A stretch of DNA of 64,000 nucleotides from Chromohalobacter beijerinckii. Its GTDB lineage: Bacteria > Pseudomonadota > Gammaproteobacteria > Pseudomonadales > Halomonadaceae. The stretch lies in NCBI RefSeq assembly GCF_023061185.1, contig NZ_JAKGAK010000006.1, forward strand, positions 1-64,000, read 5' to 3'. Positions 25,632-33,726 of the stretch are shown piece by piece. Positions within the stretch are counted from its first letter, which is position 1. Each line of letters begins with the position of its first letter. Below the pieces are notes generated by a model, which was given only the letters and a program-made list of their open reading frames with translations, was not told the origin of the DNA and searched no databases. Position numbers and translations under genes: made by a program.

Positions 25632-26336
25632 CTAGGTGCTGGGTTGGCCGCGGCGAACGTGACGCTCCGCGCGGGCGAACAAGGCGTTGGAGCCCAGCGT
25701 CATGACCAGGTAAAGCGCCCCGGCGAGAGCGTAGAACAGGGCATAGTCGCGCGTGCTGGCGGCCGCTTGTTGGGCGGTGAAGAACAATTCTTCGAAGCCG
25801 ATCACGCTGATCAACGCGGTGTCCTTGACCAGGATCAGCCACAGGTTGGACATCCCGGGCAGGGCGTTGGGCAGCATGCCAGGGAGCACGATGCGGTAAA
25901 AACGTGCCGGGCGCGAAAAGCCATAGGCATCGGCGGCTTCCAGCTGCCCTTTGGGGATTGCCTGGATGGCCCCACGGAATACTTCGGTCATGTAGGCGCC
26001 CTGCACGAAGGCGAGCACACCCACGGCGGTGACGAAGCCGCTAATCTCGATGTGCGTATCGCCGCCGAATTCGGCGAGCAAGGCGTTGAGCGCCTGGCTG
26101 CCGGCGTAATACAGCAGGATGATCAACAGTAATTCGGGAATGGCGCGGACCAGCGTGGAATACGCCGTGCCCAGGGCGCGCAGAGGGCGCCAGGGGCTGA
26201 GTCGCGCGGTGGCGCCAATGAGCCCCAGGCCGAGCCCGATGGCATAAGCCAGCAAGGCGATTTCCAGTGTCACCAGGGCGCCTTGCAGGATCGGGCCGAG
26301 CCATTCCAGCAGGCCATCGCTATGATCGCTTGGCAT
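25632..26336 (-). CDS. Polar amino-acid ABC permease (ArtQ/HisQ-like)
   Basis: 234 aa. STLVRAIPELLLIILLYY and the coupling loop EAADAYGFSRPARFYRIVLPGMLPNALPG are typical of HisQ/ArtQ permeases. It is preceded by an intercistronic hairpin after the binding-protein gene and followed at once by its partner permease. Confidence 0.85.
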   Translation of the reverse strand: MPSDHSDGLLEWLGPILQGALVTLEIALLAYAIGLGLGLIGATARLSPWRPLRALGTAYSTLVRAIPELLLIILLYYAGSQALNALLAEFGGDTHIEISGFVTAVGVLAFVQGAYMTEVFRGAIQAIPKGQLEAADAYGFSRPARFYRIVLPGMLPNALPGMSNLWLILVKDTALISVIGFEELFFTAQQAAASTRDYALFYALAGALYLVMTLGSNALFARAERHVRRGQPST

Positions 26337-26364
26337 GGTCGAATCTCGCAGTGTCGGAACGGGA

Positions 26365-26386
26365 CCGGCCGGGCAGGTCCGGCCGG
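26365..26386 (-). promoter_or_regulatory. Intercistronic GC hairpin
   Basis: CCGGCCG (26365-26371) and CGGCCGG (26380-26386) form a strong stem in the 66-bp gap between the amino-acid binding protein and the first permease, a common place for mRNA-stabilising structures in ABC operons. Confidence 0.45.
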
Positions 26387-26402
26387 AGGATCGCGAGGCG
26401 GA

Positions 26403-27191
26403 TCAACCGCCGCAGATGTCGGTGCCGAAGTACTGCTGGGAGAGCTCGGCGCAGCGGCCGTTGTCGAGCACGCTGGCGATCGCGGCGTTGAGCTTGTCGC
26501 GCAGGGCGTCGTCTCTCTGGCGCAGACCGATGCCCACGCCGTCGCCGAAGGCGTCATCACGCGGTGCGGTGGCGCGGATCTCGAAGTCCTGTGCGGCGTC
26601 GCGCTCGACGAATTCCGTCATCGCGATCTTGTCGGCAAGGATGGCATCGACGCGTCCGGCGAGCAGGTCGCGGTTGGCCTGTTCCTGCTGATCGTAGACC
26701 TTGAGCTCGACGCCGGTATCGGCCAGCGAGCGACGTGCGAAGGTGGCGTTGGTGGTCGAGCCCTGAACCCCCAGGATCTTGCCGTCCAGGTCGTCGGGAA
26801 TTTGCATGTCGTTGGCCTTGGCGGTGACGTACGCCGAGGGCGTGAAGTAGTACGGGTCGCTGAAGGCGATGACCCGTTTGCGCTTCTCGGTGATCGACAG
26901 CGAATTCATGATCATGTCGATCTTACCGCTGTTGAGCGCCGGGAAAATCCCGCCCCACCCGGTGGGTGTAATTTCGCACGCGGCGTCCATTTCCTTGCAG
27001 AGCGCCTGGCCCAGTTCGACCTCGAAACCGGTCCAGCTACCATCGGCATCCTTGTAGGTGAACGGCGGGTAGGGCTCTGCCGAGATGCCGATCTTGAGCG
27101 GTTCGTCCGCCATCGCCGAGGTCGCGCTCAGCGCCAGCAGGACAACGCCCGCTGTCTGCATAAGGGTCGCTTTCAGTTGCTTGATCATCAT
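26403..27191 (-). CDS. Polar amino-acid binding protein (ArtJ/LAO-like)
   Basis: 262 aa with signal peptide (VVLLALSATSAMA). The family-3 binding-protein core reads LKIGISAEPYPPFTYKDADG, then GFEVELGQALC, CEITPTGWGGIFPALNSGKI and MNSLSITEKRKRVIAFSDPYY, which closely resembles lysine/arginine/ornithine and arginine-binding proteins. A second ATG three bases later is also possible. Arginine uptake would match the AruH/AruI-like enzymes of the operon, but ligand specificity is inferred. Confidence 0.85.
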   Translation of the reverse strand: MMIKQLKATLMQTAGVVLLALSATSAMADEPLKIGISAEPYPPFTYKDADGSWTGFEVELGQALCKEMDAACEITPTGWGGIFPALNSGKIDMIMNSLSITEKRKRVIAFSDPYYFTPSAYVTAKANDMQIPDDLDGKILGVQGSTTNATFARRSLADTGVELKVYDQQEQANRDLLAGRVDAILADKIAMTEFVERDAAQDFEIRATAPRDDAFGDGVGIGLRQRDDALRDKLNAAIASVLDNGRCAELSQQYFGTDICGG

Positions 27192-27267
27192 GGTTCCCCA
27201 TCGTTGTTGTGTCGGGCCGTGAGGGCCCGGGATGATATGGCGCCTTGGGTGGCGTCACGTGAAAGGC

Positions 27268-28035
27268 TCAGGCCACGCTCGAGACGAACTGACGGCAGCG
27301 CTCACTGGTCGCGGTCTCGAAAACATGCGCGGGGGTGCCAATTTCCTCGACGCAGCCTTGGTGCAGGAAGGCCACCTGGTGAGAGACGTCACGCGCAAAG
27401 CCCATCTCGTGGGTGACCAGCAGCATGGTGCGGCCCTCATCGGCGAGACCGTGGATGACGCCGAGGACCTCGTTGACGAGTTCCGGGTCGAGGGCTGAGG
27501 TGGGCTCGTCGAACAGCAGCACGCGTGGCTCCATGGCCAGGGCCCGGGCGATAGCGACGCGCTGTTGCTGACCGCCGGAAAGATAGGCGGGGTACTGGTC
27601 GCGCTTATCGGCCATGCCGACCCGTTCCAGATAATGCTCCCCCAGTGTGATGGCCTCGCGTTTGGATAGACCACGCACGCGCATGGGGGCCTCGATGACA
27701 TTGCCGAGCACGCTCAGATGCGGCCATAGATTGAATTGCTGGAAGACCATGCTGACCTGAGTGCGCAGGCGTTGTAGTTGGCGCCGGTCGGGCCGGTGGC
27801 GGCGAGCGTGCGAGAAGGCCAGCGACTCGCTGGCAATGGTCAGATCGCCGCTGTCGGGGGTTTCGAGAAGGTTCATGCAGCGCAGCAAGGTACTCTTGCC
27901 GGAGCCACTGGAGCCGATGATGGAGACCACATGGCCTTCATGTACGTCGAGCGAGACGTCCTTGAGGACCTCTAGCTCGGCGTAGCGCTTGACCAGGTGG
28001 CGGGCCTCGATGGCCAGGTTATTGTGATTAGCCAT
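27268..28035 (-). CDS. Polar amino-acid ABC ATPase (HisP/ArtP-like)
   Basis: 255 aa with Walker A GSSGSGKSTLLRCMNLLE, Q-loop VFQQFNLWPHLSVL, signature LSGGQQQRVAIARAL, Walker B VLLFDEPTSALDPEL and the switch His in LLVTHEMGFAR. The insert SFSHARRHRPDRRQLQRLR after the first strands is typical of HisP-type ATPases. It completes the importer with 24888-27191. Confidence 0.9.
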   Translation of the reverse strand: MANHNNLAIEARHLVKRYAELEVLKDVSLDVHEGHVVSIIGSSGSGKSTLLRCMNLLETPDSGDLTIASESLAFSHARRHRPDRRQLQRLRTQVSMVFQQFNLWPHLSVLGNVIEAPMRVRGLSKREAITLGEHYLERVGMADKRDQYPAYLSGGQQQRVAIARALAMEPRVLLFDEPTSALDPELVNEVLGVIHGLADEGRTMLLVTHEMGFARDVSHQVAFLHQGCVEEIGTPAHVFETATSERCRQFVSSVA

Positions 28036-28097
28036 ACCCCTCCTGCAATGAGTGGAAAGATAGCGGCCCGGGTACCGTCACCGGGCCGCGTGTGCGG

Positions 28098-29288
28098 TCA
28101 TGCCTCGGCCGTCGTGCGGCATTTGGCGGCGCAGCGTGCCAGGCGTCGGCAGGCCTCGCGCAGGCGATCGGCATCCACCGTCAAGCTCAAGCGCACGAAG
28201 CCGGACGCCGACGGGCCGAAGGCATCCCCCGCGAGTACCGAGACGCCCTGGGTATCGAGCAAGCGGTCGGCAAAGGCCTGTGCCGACAGCCCGGTGCGGC
28301 GAATGTCGACCATCATGAACATGCCGGCCGCGGGGCGCAGCGCCTCGACGGTATCGTCGTCGGCGAGGGCCTCAAGCACGCTGTCACGGCGCGTCCGGTA
28401 GGTGCGTCGCATCTCGTCGAGCGCTGCAGGCGGGTGGGCCAGGGCCTCGCAGGCGGCATCCTGGATGAAATCGGGGCTGCCATAGAGCATGCACAGCGCC
28501 AGGTGGGTCAGGTGCTGGATCAAGGGCGCAGGGCCGATCACCCAGCCCAGACGCCAGCCGGTCATGGCGTGCGACTTGGAGAGGCTGTTGACGATGGCGG
28601 TGCGCTCACGCATGCCCGCGAGACTATCCGGCGAGAGATGCTCGCCATCGTGGATCAACTCGGCATAGACCTCGTCGGAGAGCAGCCATAGATCATGCTC
28701 GCGGCACAACGCGGCCAGTGCCTCCCAGTGGTCGCGGCTCAGCACCTGACCGGTGGGGTTGTGCGGGCTGTTGAGCAGCAGCGCACGGGTGCGCGGCGTG
28801 ACCGCGGCGGCGAACTCTGCGGGGTCGGGCTGGAACGCATTCGCCGCACGCAACGGCACGCGCACCAGGGTCGCCCCCGCGGCCTGCAGGGCCGCTTCGT
28901 AGGTCACGTACATCGGCTCGGGCACGATCACCTCGTCGCCGGGGTCGAGCACGCACTGCGCCACTGCATACAGGCCGCACTGCGCGCCGGCCATGACCGC
29001 GACATTATCGGCCTGGGTATCCGGTGCGCCGCCGGTTTGGCGGTGCCGGCGCGCGATCAATTCGCGCAGCCGGGCCTTGCCCTGTACATCGGCATAGTGC
29101 GTGGCGCCGGCGCGCAGACTGTCGACCGCGCTGTCGACGATCGGCGTCGGCGTGGCGAAATCCGGATCGCCCACCGAGAGGATGATGACGTCGTCGCCCT
29201 TGGCCTGACGCGCCAGGGCCCGGTAGTGGATGTCCCAGGCGGCGGCACCTTCGCCGGCGATGCGCTGGGTCAGTCGGGAATACTGCAT
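28098..29288 (-). CDS. aruH: Arginine:pyruvate transaminase-like aminotransferase (AruH-like)
   Basis: 396 aa, fold-type I PLP enzyme: NSPHNPTG, DEVYAEL, and the PLP Lys in SLSKSHAMTGWRLGWV. The beginning (YSRLTQRIAGEGAAAWDIHY) and the end (GLSAQAFADRLLD, then GVSVLAGDAFGPSASG) closely follow my recollection of Pseudomonas AruH, which converts L-arginine and pyruvate to 5-guanidino-2-oxopentanoate and alanine. It lies in one operon with an AruI-like decarboxylase and an arginine-type importer. Other 2-amino acids as substrate remain possible. Confidence 0.75.
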   Translation of the reverse strand: MQYSRLTQRIAGEGAAAWDIHYRALARQAKGDDVIILSVGDPDFATPTPIVDSAVDSLRAGATHYADVQGKARLRELIARRHRQTGGAPDTQADNVAVMAGAQCGLYAVAQCVLDPGDEVIVPEPMYVTYEAALQAAGATLVRVPLRAANAFQPDPAEFAAAVTPRTRALLLNSPHNPTGQVLSRDHWEALAALCREHDLWLLSDEVYAELIHDGEHLSPDSLAGMRERTAIVNSLSKSHAMTGWRLGWVIGPAPLIQHLTHLALCMLYGSPDFIQDAACEALAHPPAALDEMRRTYRTRRDSVLEALADDDTVEALRPAAGMFMMVDIRRTGLSAQAFADRLLDTQGVSVLAGDAFGPSASGFVRLSLTVDADRLREACRRLARCAAKCRTTAEA

Positions 29289-29317
29289 GCAAACTCCTTG
29301 CTGGCGGTCGCCGTGCG

Positions 29318-30256
29318 TTACAGGCTGGCCTTGACGGCGGCCAGACCGGGCTTGCCGTCACGGGTGGTGACGCCGTCCAGGAATTCGGCCAGTTCATCGG
29401 GATGATTTTGCAGCCAGACGTGAGCCACCGTCTCGAGCTCGCGCTCTTCCAGGCCGTATTCGCGAATGAAATCGCTTTGTTGATCGGCGGTCAGCACGAA
29501 CTGATCCAGCAGGCGCATGAGGTTGGGGTTGGCCTCACTGAAAGGCTTGGCGACGATGGTGCGCACGTCGCTGCGGCCTTGGTTCTCGCCGTAGATGCCC
29601 TCTGGGTCGTCGAGGATATGCATGTCGAATTCCGGCACCATCCAATGCGGCGTCCAGCCGTAAAAGGCGACCCAGCGCTTCTCGTCGTAGGCGCTGCGCA
29701 CGGCGCTGAGCATGCCGGGTGTCGAAGACTCCAGCAGTTCCCAGTCGCCCAGGCCGTAGGTGTCGTTGCGTTTGGCGTCGTTGATGAAGTCGCTGACCGT
29801 CGAGCCGGACTCGATGGAATAGTAGCGGCCCTCGAAACGTTCGCGGTTCTCGGGATCGTCGAGCTGCTCGGCGCTGGTCACGCCGGCATCGTACACGTAG
29901 CCGGGGACCGCGAAGCCCATGCGTGCACCGGTGACGTTGTTGCCCAGGTCGACGATGCTGCCGTCATCCATCGCGGCGTCGTAGCTAGTCTGCTGAGCGG
30001 GGAGCCAGCCGGCGAGGAAGACGTCGCTGTCGCCGGTTTGCAATGTCTTGTAGCCCACCGTGCTGCTGAGCTCCTGGCGCTCGTTGGTATAGCCCAGCGG
30101 GGCCAGGATCTGCGCCATGATTTCGGTCTTGACCGTGACGCCAGGCCACGGCGGAGCGACGAAGGAGACCTGGGTGGCCTCGTCGGTGGCATGGGCGTGA
30201 GCTGCCAGGGGCAGCAAGGCAAGCGCGGCCATCAGCCGCGTGGTGGTGCGTCGCAT
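29318..30256 (-). CDS. Glycine-betaine/choline-type ABC binding protein (OpuAC/ProX family)
   Basis: 312 aa from ATG 30256 (AGGAGA upstream), with signal peptide (LMAALALLPLAAHAHA). Family signs: SFVAPPWPGVTVKTEIMAQI, DVFLAGWLPAQQ, YYSIESGSTVSDF and the quaternary-amine pocket segment FYGWTPHWMVPEFD. No matching ProV/ProW genes are next to it, so it must work with a transporter elsewhere or as a sensor component. Its presence after TmpA/TmpB-like genes fits uptake of a trimethylammonium compound. Confidence 0.8.
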   Translation of the reverse strand: MRRTTTRLMAALALLPLAAHAHATDEATQVSFVAPPWPGVTVKTEIMAQILAPLGYTNERQELSSTVGYKTLQTGDSDVFLAGWLPAQQTSYDAAMDDGSIVDLGNNVTGARMGFAVPGYVYDAGVTSAEQLDDPENRERFEGRYYSIESGSTVSDFINDAKRNDTYGLGDWELLESSTPGMLSAVRSAYDEKRWVAFYGWTPHWMVPEFDMHILDDPEGIYGENQGRSDVRTIVAKPFSEANPNLMRLLDQFVLTADQQSDFIREYGLEERELETVAHVWLQNHPDELAEFLDGVTTRDGKPGLAAVKASL

Positions 30257-30282
30257 GATGTCTCCTGGTGAATACGATGAAT

Positions 30283-31875
30283 TCAAGCGGACCATCTATC
30301 GGCCTCGACGTCGATCAGGGTCGGCCCCTGGGCTTGGCCCGAGGCCTGCAGCGCCTGGTGCAGCGCGGCACGCGTCGAGACGCGCACGCCGTGGCAGTCC
30401 ATCGACCGGGCCAGTGTCACGAAATCTGGCGCGGCAAGATCGACGCCGAGACGCGGCACGTCCTGGGCGTCCATGTAGCGGCGGATCTCGCCATACCCCG
30501 CGTTGTTCCAGATCACGATTGCCAGGGGCACGCCGGCCTCGCGCGCGGTGGCGATTTCACTGAGGGTGAACATGAGCCCGCCGTCTCCGACCAGCGCGAT
30601 CACCGGCCGCTCGGGCACGCCCAGGGCCGCACCCAGGGCGGCGGGCAGCCCGTAGCCGAGCGTGCCGTAGCCGGTGGCGGCGTTGAACCAGCGGCGTGGC
30701 GCCGGCATCTCGGCGATGAAGTTGCCGGCATATACCGGCCCGGTGGAGTCGCCGACGATGGTGGCGTCGGGCAATGCCTCGCGCAGAGTGTCGAGGAAGT
30801 CGGCGTAGGGGGCGACATCGTCGGCGTCACGCAGCGCCAGCGCCGCCCGGGTGTCGGCGACGCGTGCGGCGCCCTCGCGCGAGGCCTGATGGGGCAGGCG
30901 TTCGAGCAATCCCAGGGCCACTTCTCCGACGTCGGCCAGCAGGGCGAGGTCGGTGGCGTGATTGCGCGCCAGCTGCTGGGCATCGATGTCCACGCGGATC
31001 AGCCGGCCATCGAGCCGAAAGCCGCCATCGAAGGTCAGGTCATAGTCAGTCTCACCGAGTTCGGTGCCCAGCGCCAGTACCACATCGGCGTGGCGGGCGA
31101 GTTCACGGCCGGCGGGCAGGCTTGCGCAGGCGCCGAGGTCGAGCGGGTGATCGCATCCCAGCACGCCCTTGGCGTTGATGGTGGTCATGGCGGGAGCGTC
31201 GAGGCGTTCGACCAGGGTGCGTACCGCGTCGCCGGCAGCGACGCAGCCGCCCCCCAGCAGCACCAGCGGGCGTGCGGCGTCGGCTAGCCAGTCGGCGGCC
31301 CAGGCCAACGCAGCATCGGGGGCCGTCGGCGGAAAGACCTCGGCGATACGCGGCCGGGTCTCGGGCGCGGGCAAGGCCATCACGTCGAGCGGGATTTCGA
31401 TGTGCACGGGGCCGGGGCGGGCGCTCTTGAAGACGGCAAAGGCGCGTCCCAGTACCTCGGGCAGAGCCTCGGGCGTCTGTAGGGTATGGCTGAACACGCT
31501 GACCCCGGACAGGGTGTGTTGCTGATCGGGGAGTTCGTGCAGACGGCCCTGGCCACGACCCAGGGTGTCGCGTCGATTGACGCTGGAAATTACCAGCATG
31601 GGCACCGAGTCGGCGAGCGCCTGGCCCATGGCGGTGGCGATGTTGGTCATGCCCGGGCCGCTGATGATGAAGCAGGCGGCCGGCTTGCCGGTCGCGCGGG
31701 CGTAACCGTCGGCCATGAAGCCGGCTCCTTGCTCGTGGCGCGGCGTTACGTGGCGCAGACCGCTGTCGGGCAGACCGCGGTAAAGCTCGACGGTATGCAC
31801 GCCGGGGATGCCGAAGACGGTCTCGATGCCGTGAGCGACGAGCAACTCGAGCAGGCGATGGGCGCACTGGGTCAT
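30283..31875 (-). CDS. aruI: ThDP-dependent 2-oxoacid decarboxylase (AruI-like)
   Basis: 530 aa from ATG 31875, which overlaps the stop of the HD gene (ATGA). The acetolactate-synthase-like fold shows the catalytic Glu in PRHEQGAGFMADGYAR, FIISGPGMTNIATAMGQA, and the ThDP motif GDGGLMFTLSEIATAREAG ... NN. The opening VFGIPGVHTVELYRGLPDSG resembles 5-guanidino-2-oxopentanoate decarboxylase (AruI), which acts after AruH on arginine. Decarboxylation of another 2-oxoacid, such as a phosphonate-derived one, cannot be excluded given its overlap with the TmpB-like gene. Confidence 0.75.
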   Translation of the reverse strand: MTQCAHRLLELLVAHGIETVFGIPGVHTVELYRGLPDSGLRHVTPRHEQGAGFMADGYARATGKPAACFIISGPGMTNIATAMGQALADSVPMLVISSVNRRDTLGRGQGRLHELPDQQHTLSGVSVFSHTLQTPEALPEVLGRAFAVFKSARPGPVHIEIPLDVMALPAPETRPRIAEVFPPTAPDAALAWAADWLADAARPLVLLGGGCVAAGDAVRTLVERLDAPAMTTINAKGVLGCDHPLDLGACASLPAGRELARHADVVLALGTELGETDYDLTFDGGFRLDGRLIRVDIDAQQLARNHATDLALLADVGEVALGLLERLPHQASREGAARVADTRAALALRDADDVAPYADFLDTLREALPDATIVGDSTGPVYAGNFIAEMPAPRRWFNAATGYGTLGYGLPAALGAALGVPERPVIALVGDGGLMFTLSEIATAREAGVPLAIVIWNNAGYGEIRRYMDAQDVPRLGVDLAAPDFVTLARSMDCHGVRVSTRAALHQALQASGQAQGPTLIDVEADRWSA

Positions 31876-32450
31876 GCCGAGTCCTCGACGCTGGGAGTTT
31901 CGCCGAATGGCGAGCGTGACATGACACGCTCGACCATGGGGATGAAGTCCTCGAGAGGCCGCGTGGGGTAGTCGGGGTCGAAGGCGCACTGGTCCCACTC
32001 GTCGCAGAAGCGCACGGTGCGCGCATAGGCGGGATGATCGCGATAGGCCTCGCGCGCGTGGGGATCCATGCCGTAGAAGGCGCGGTAATGATAGCCCTGG
32101 AACAGCTCGTGATGGCGAATCATCCACACATTGAGCGGATCGATGAAGGGTTCGAGGATCGCCGCGGCAATTTCCGCATGATTGGCGGGCGCCAGGTCGT
32201 CGCCGATGTCGTGGAGCAGGGCGCAGACCACGGTCTCTTCGTCGGCGCCCGCCTCCAACGCGCGGGTGGCGGTTTGCAGGCAATGTTCGTAACGATCGAC
32301 GGGGTAGCCGTGGGTATCGCCCTTGAGCCGCAACAGGTGCTCGAGCACGCGGCGGCTGGCATCGTTCTGGTAGTGCTGGAAATGCGCGTCGATCAATGCC
32401 CAGTCGGCGCGGGTGCTTTCATCGAAACGGGTGAAGGTCGCCTGGTTCAT
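31872..32450 (-). CDS. tmpB: HD-domain diiron oxygenase, TmpB/PhnZ-like
   Basis: 192 aa. HD-type ligands appear in order: YEHCLQTAT, ALLHDIGDD, a later NHAEI, RHHELFQGYHY and an Asp in DEWDQC. This size and pattern match mixed-valent diiron oxygenases of the PhnZ/TmpB group, which cleave the C-P bond of 1-hydroxy-phosphonates. TmpB turns (R)-1-hydroxy-2-(trimethylamino)ethylphosphonate into glycine betaine and phosphate. The gene overlaps the TmpA-like gene (ATGA) upstream, the same pairing as in characterised tmpAB loci. Confidence 0.72.
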   Translation of the reverse strand: MNQATFTRFDESTRADWALIDAHFQHYQNDASRRVLEHLLRLKGDTHGYPVDRYEHCLQTATRALEAGADEETVVCALLHDIGDDLAPANHAEIAAAILEPFIDPLNVWMIRHHELFQGYHYRAFYGMDPHAREAYRDHPAYARTVRFCDEWDQCAFDPDYPTRPLEDFIPMVERVMSRSPFGETPSVEDSA

Positions 32451-33598
32451 GGGGTGACTCCTTGAGCGGTATGCGTTGCGCCATGCCGCGCGCTTCCACC
32501 GAGCACGCGGCGCCGGCTGGCGGTACTGTCGCGATCGACATAGCCCTGGCGCATGTGACGCACGCCTCCCTCGAGCTGGTACGCGGTGCGGCCGTGCAGC
32601 AGCCGATAGTTGTCCATGATCAGCATGTCTCCGGGGCCGAGCTTGAGATGCACGGTCAACGCTTCATCGGTGATCAAGCGATAGAACCGCTGCCGCGCGG
32701 CGTAGTAACGCTCGAGCAGCGCCGCGTCGTGGGCCGCGATGCGTTCCGTGCGGTTGGAGTAGCGCACGCGCGCCAGTTGCCCTCGACTGTCGAGTTCGAT
32801 CAGCGGCCCTTCGCTGGCTAGGTCGGTGGTGGCATCGGTATAGCGAAACTGTGTCGAGAGGTGCGTCAGGCAGTCGAAATCCTCGGGCGCTTCGGCTTTG
32901 AGGCGCTGCGCCGCCATGAAGCCATCGGTGAGCGTGCTGTCGCCCCCGGCGGCGGCATTGCTCAGGCAGTGCAGCCAGATATAGCCGGGAATCGGATCGC
33001 GATAGGGATTGTCGGTGTGCGGCTCGAGCCCGCGTTGCGTCATGGTGAGATCGTACGCGTTGGCCACCGATTTGACGTCGGCGATACCGCCCCAATTGGT
33101 GCGGCGCAGCGGACCGATACGGTCGATCAACGGCTGCATGCCCTCTTCCTCGCAGGGCACGCCGCTGACCTTGACGAAACCGTAACGATGCAGGTCCTCG
33201 AGCATCGCCAGCAGGGCGTCGTCGTCCTCGAGCGCCGAAGCGAAGCTGGCCTGGGGAAGCGTCTCGAGGTTGGCGTCCCATAAGCTGAGTCCGGGCGCGA
33301 CGTCGGCATTGTCGGGCGCAGCGTCGGTGAGCAGTGCATCCAGCGCATAGGTAGTGGTGTGATCGTCGCTGAAGCGTACGTGGAGGGCCTGCGCGTCGCA
33401 GCTTGCCGACTCGATCTGCAGTGTCAGGGGCAACTGGGCGGCCTCGATCAAGCGCTGCCCGGTGCGGGTGTCGAGCGTGGCTGCATCCGGTGCGCGCTCA
33501 CGCAGCCAGAGGGCGGCGAATTCACGCCGCTGGCCGGCGGCGTTCAGAATCAGACGGCGCCCTGCGTCCTGGAGTTCGACGTCGGCGGAAATGGACAT
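32447..33598 (-). CDS. tmpA: Fe(II)/2-oxoglutarate dioxygenase, TmpA / gamma-butyrobetaine-hydroxylase-like
   Basis: 383 aa from ATG 33598. The TauD/BBOX-type core has the His-x-Asp iron ligands in LEPHTDNPYRDPIPGYIWLH (about residues 188-207) and the distal His in NYRLLHGRTAY; the N-terminal ~90 residues (REFAALWLRERAPDAATLD) match the small DUF971-type domain of gamma-butyrobetaine hydroxylases. Of this family, TmpA hydroxylates 2-(trimethylamino)ethylphosphonate, and its constant partner is the HD oxygenase found here immediately downstream. It heads the operon, opposite an AraC regulator. Carnitine synthesis is the alternative, but the TmpB-like partner argues against it. Confidence 0.72.
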   Translation of the reverse strand: MSISADVELQDAGRRLILNAAGQRREFAALWLRERAPDAATLDTRTGQRLIEAAQLPLTLQIESASCDAQALHVRFSDDHTTTYALDALLTDAAPDNADVAPGLSLWDANLETLPQASFASALEDDDALLAMLEDLHRYGFVKVSGVPCEEEGMQPLIDRIGPLRRTNWGGIADVKSVANAYDLTMTQRGLEPHTDNPYRDPIPGYIWLHCLSNAAAGGDSTLTDGFMAAQRLKAEAPEDFDCLTHLSTQFRYTDATTDLASEGPLIELDSRGQLARVRYSNRTERIAAHDAALLERYYAARQRFYRLITDEALTVHLKLGPGDMLIMDNYRLLHGRTAYQLEGGVRHMRQGYVDRDSTASRRRVLGGSARHGATHTAQGVTP

Positions 33599-33726
33599 GA
33601 ACGATGCTCTCCACTGCTGGCATGGGATCGACTGCCCCGGCGTGCAAGCCAAGGCGTTTCCCTACCCTAGGCGGATTGAGCGAACGCGATTTGCACTAAT
33701 TCGCCATTTAATAGACGATTCTAGCC

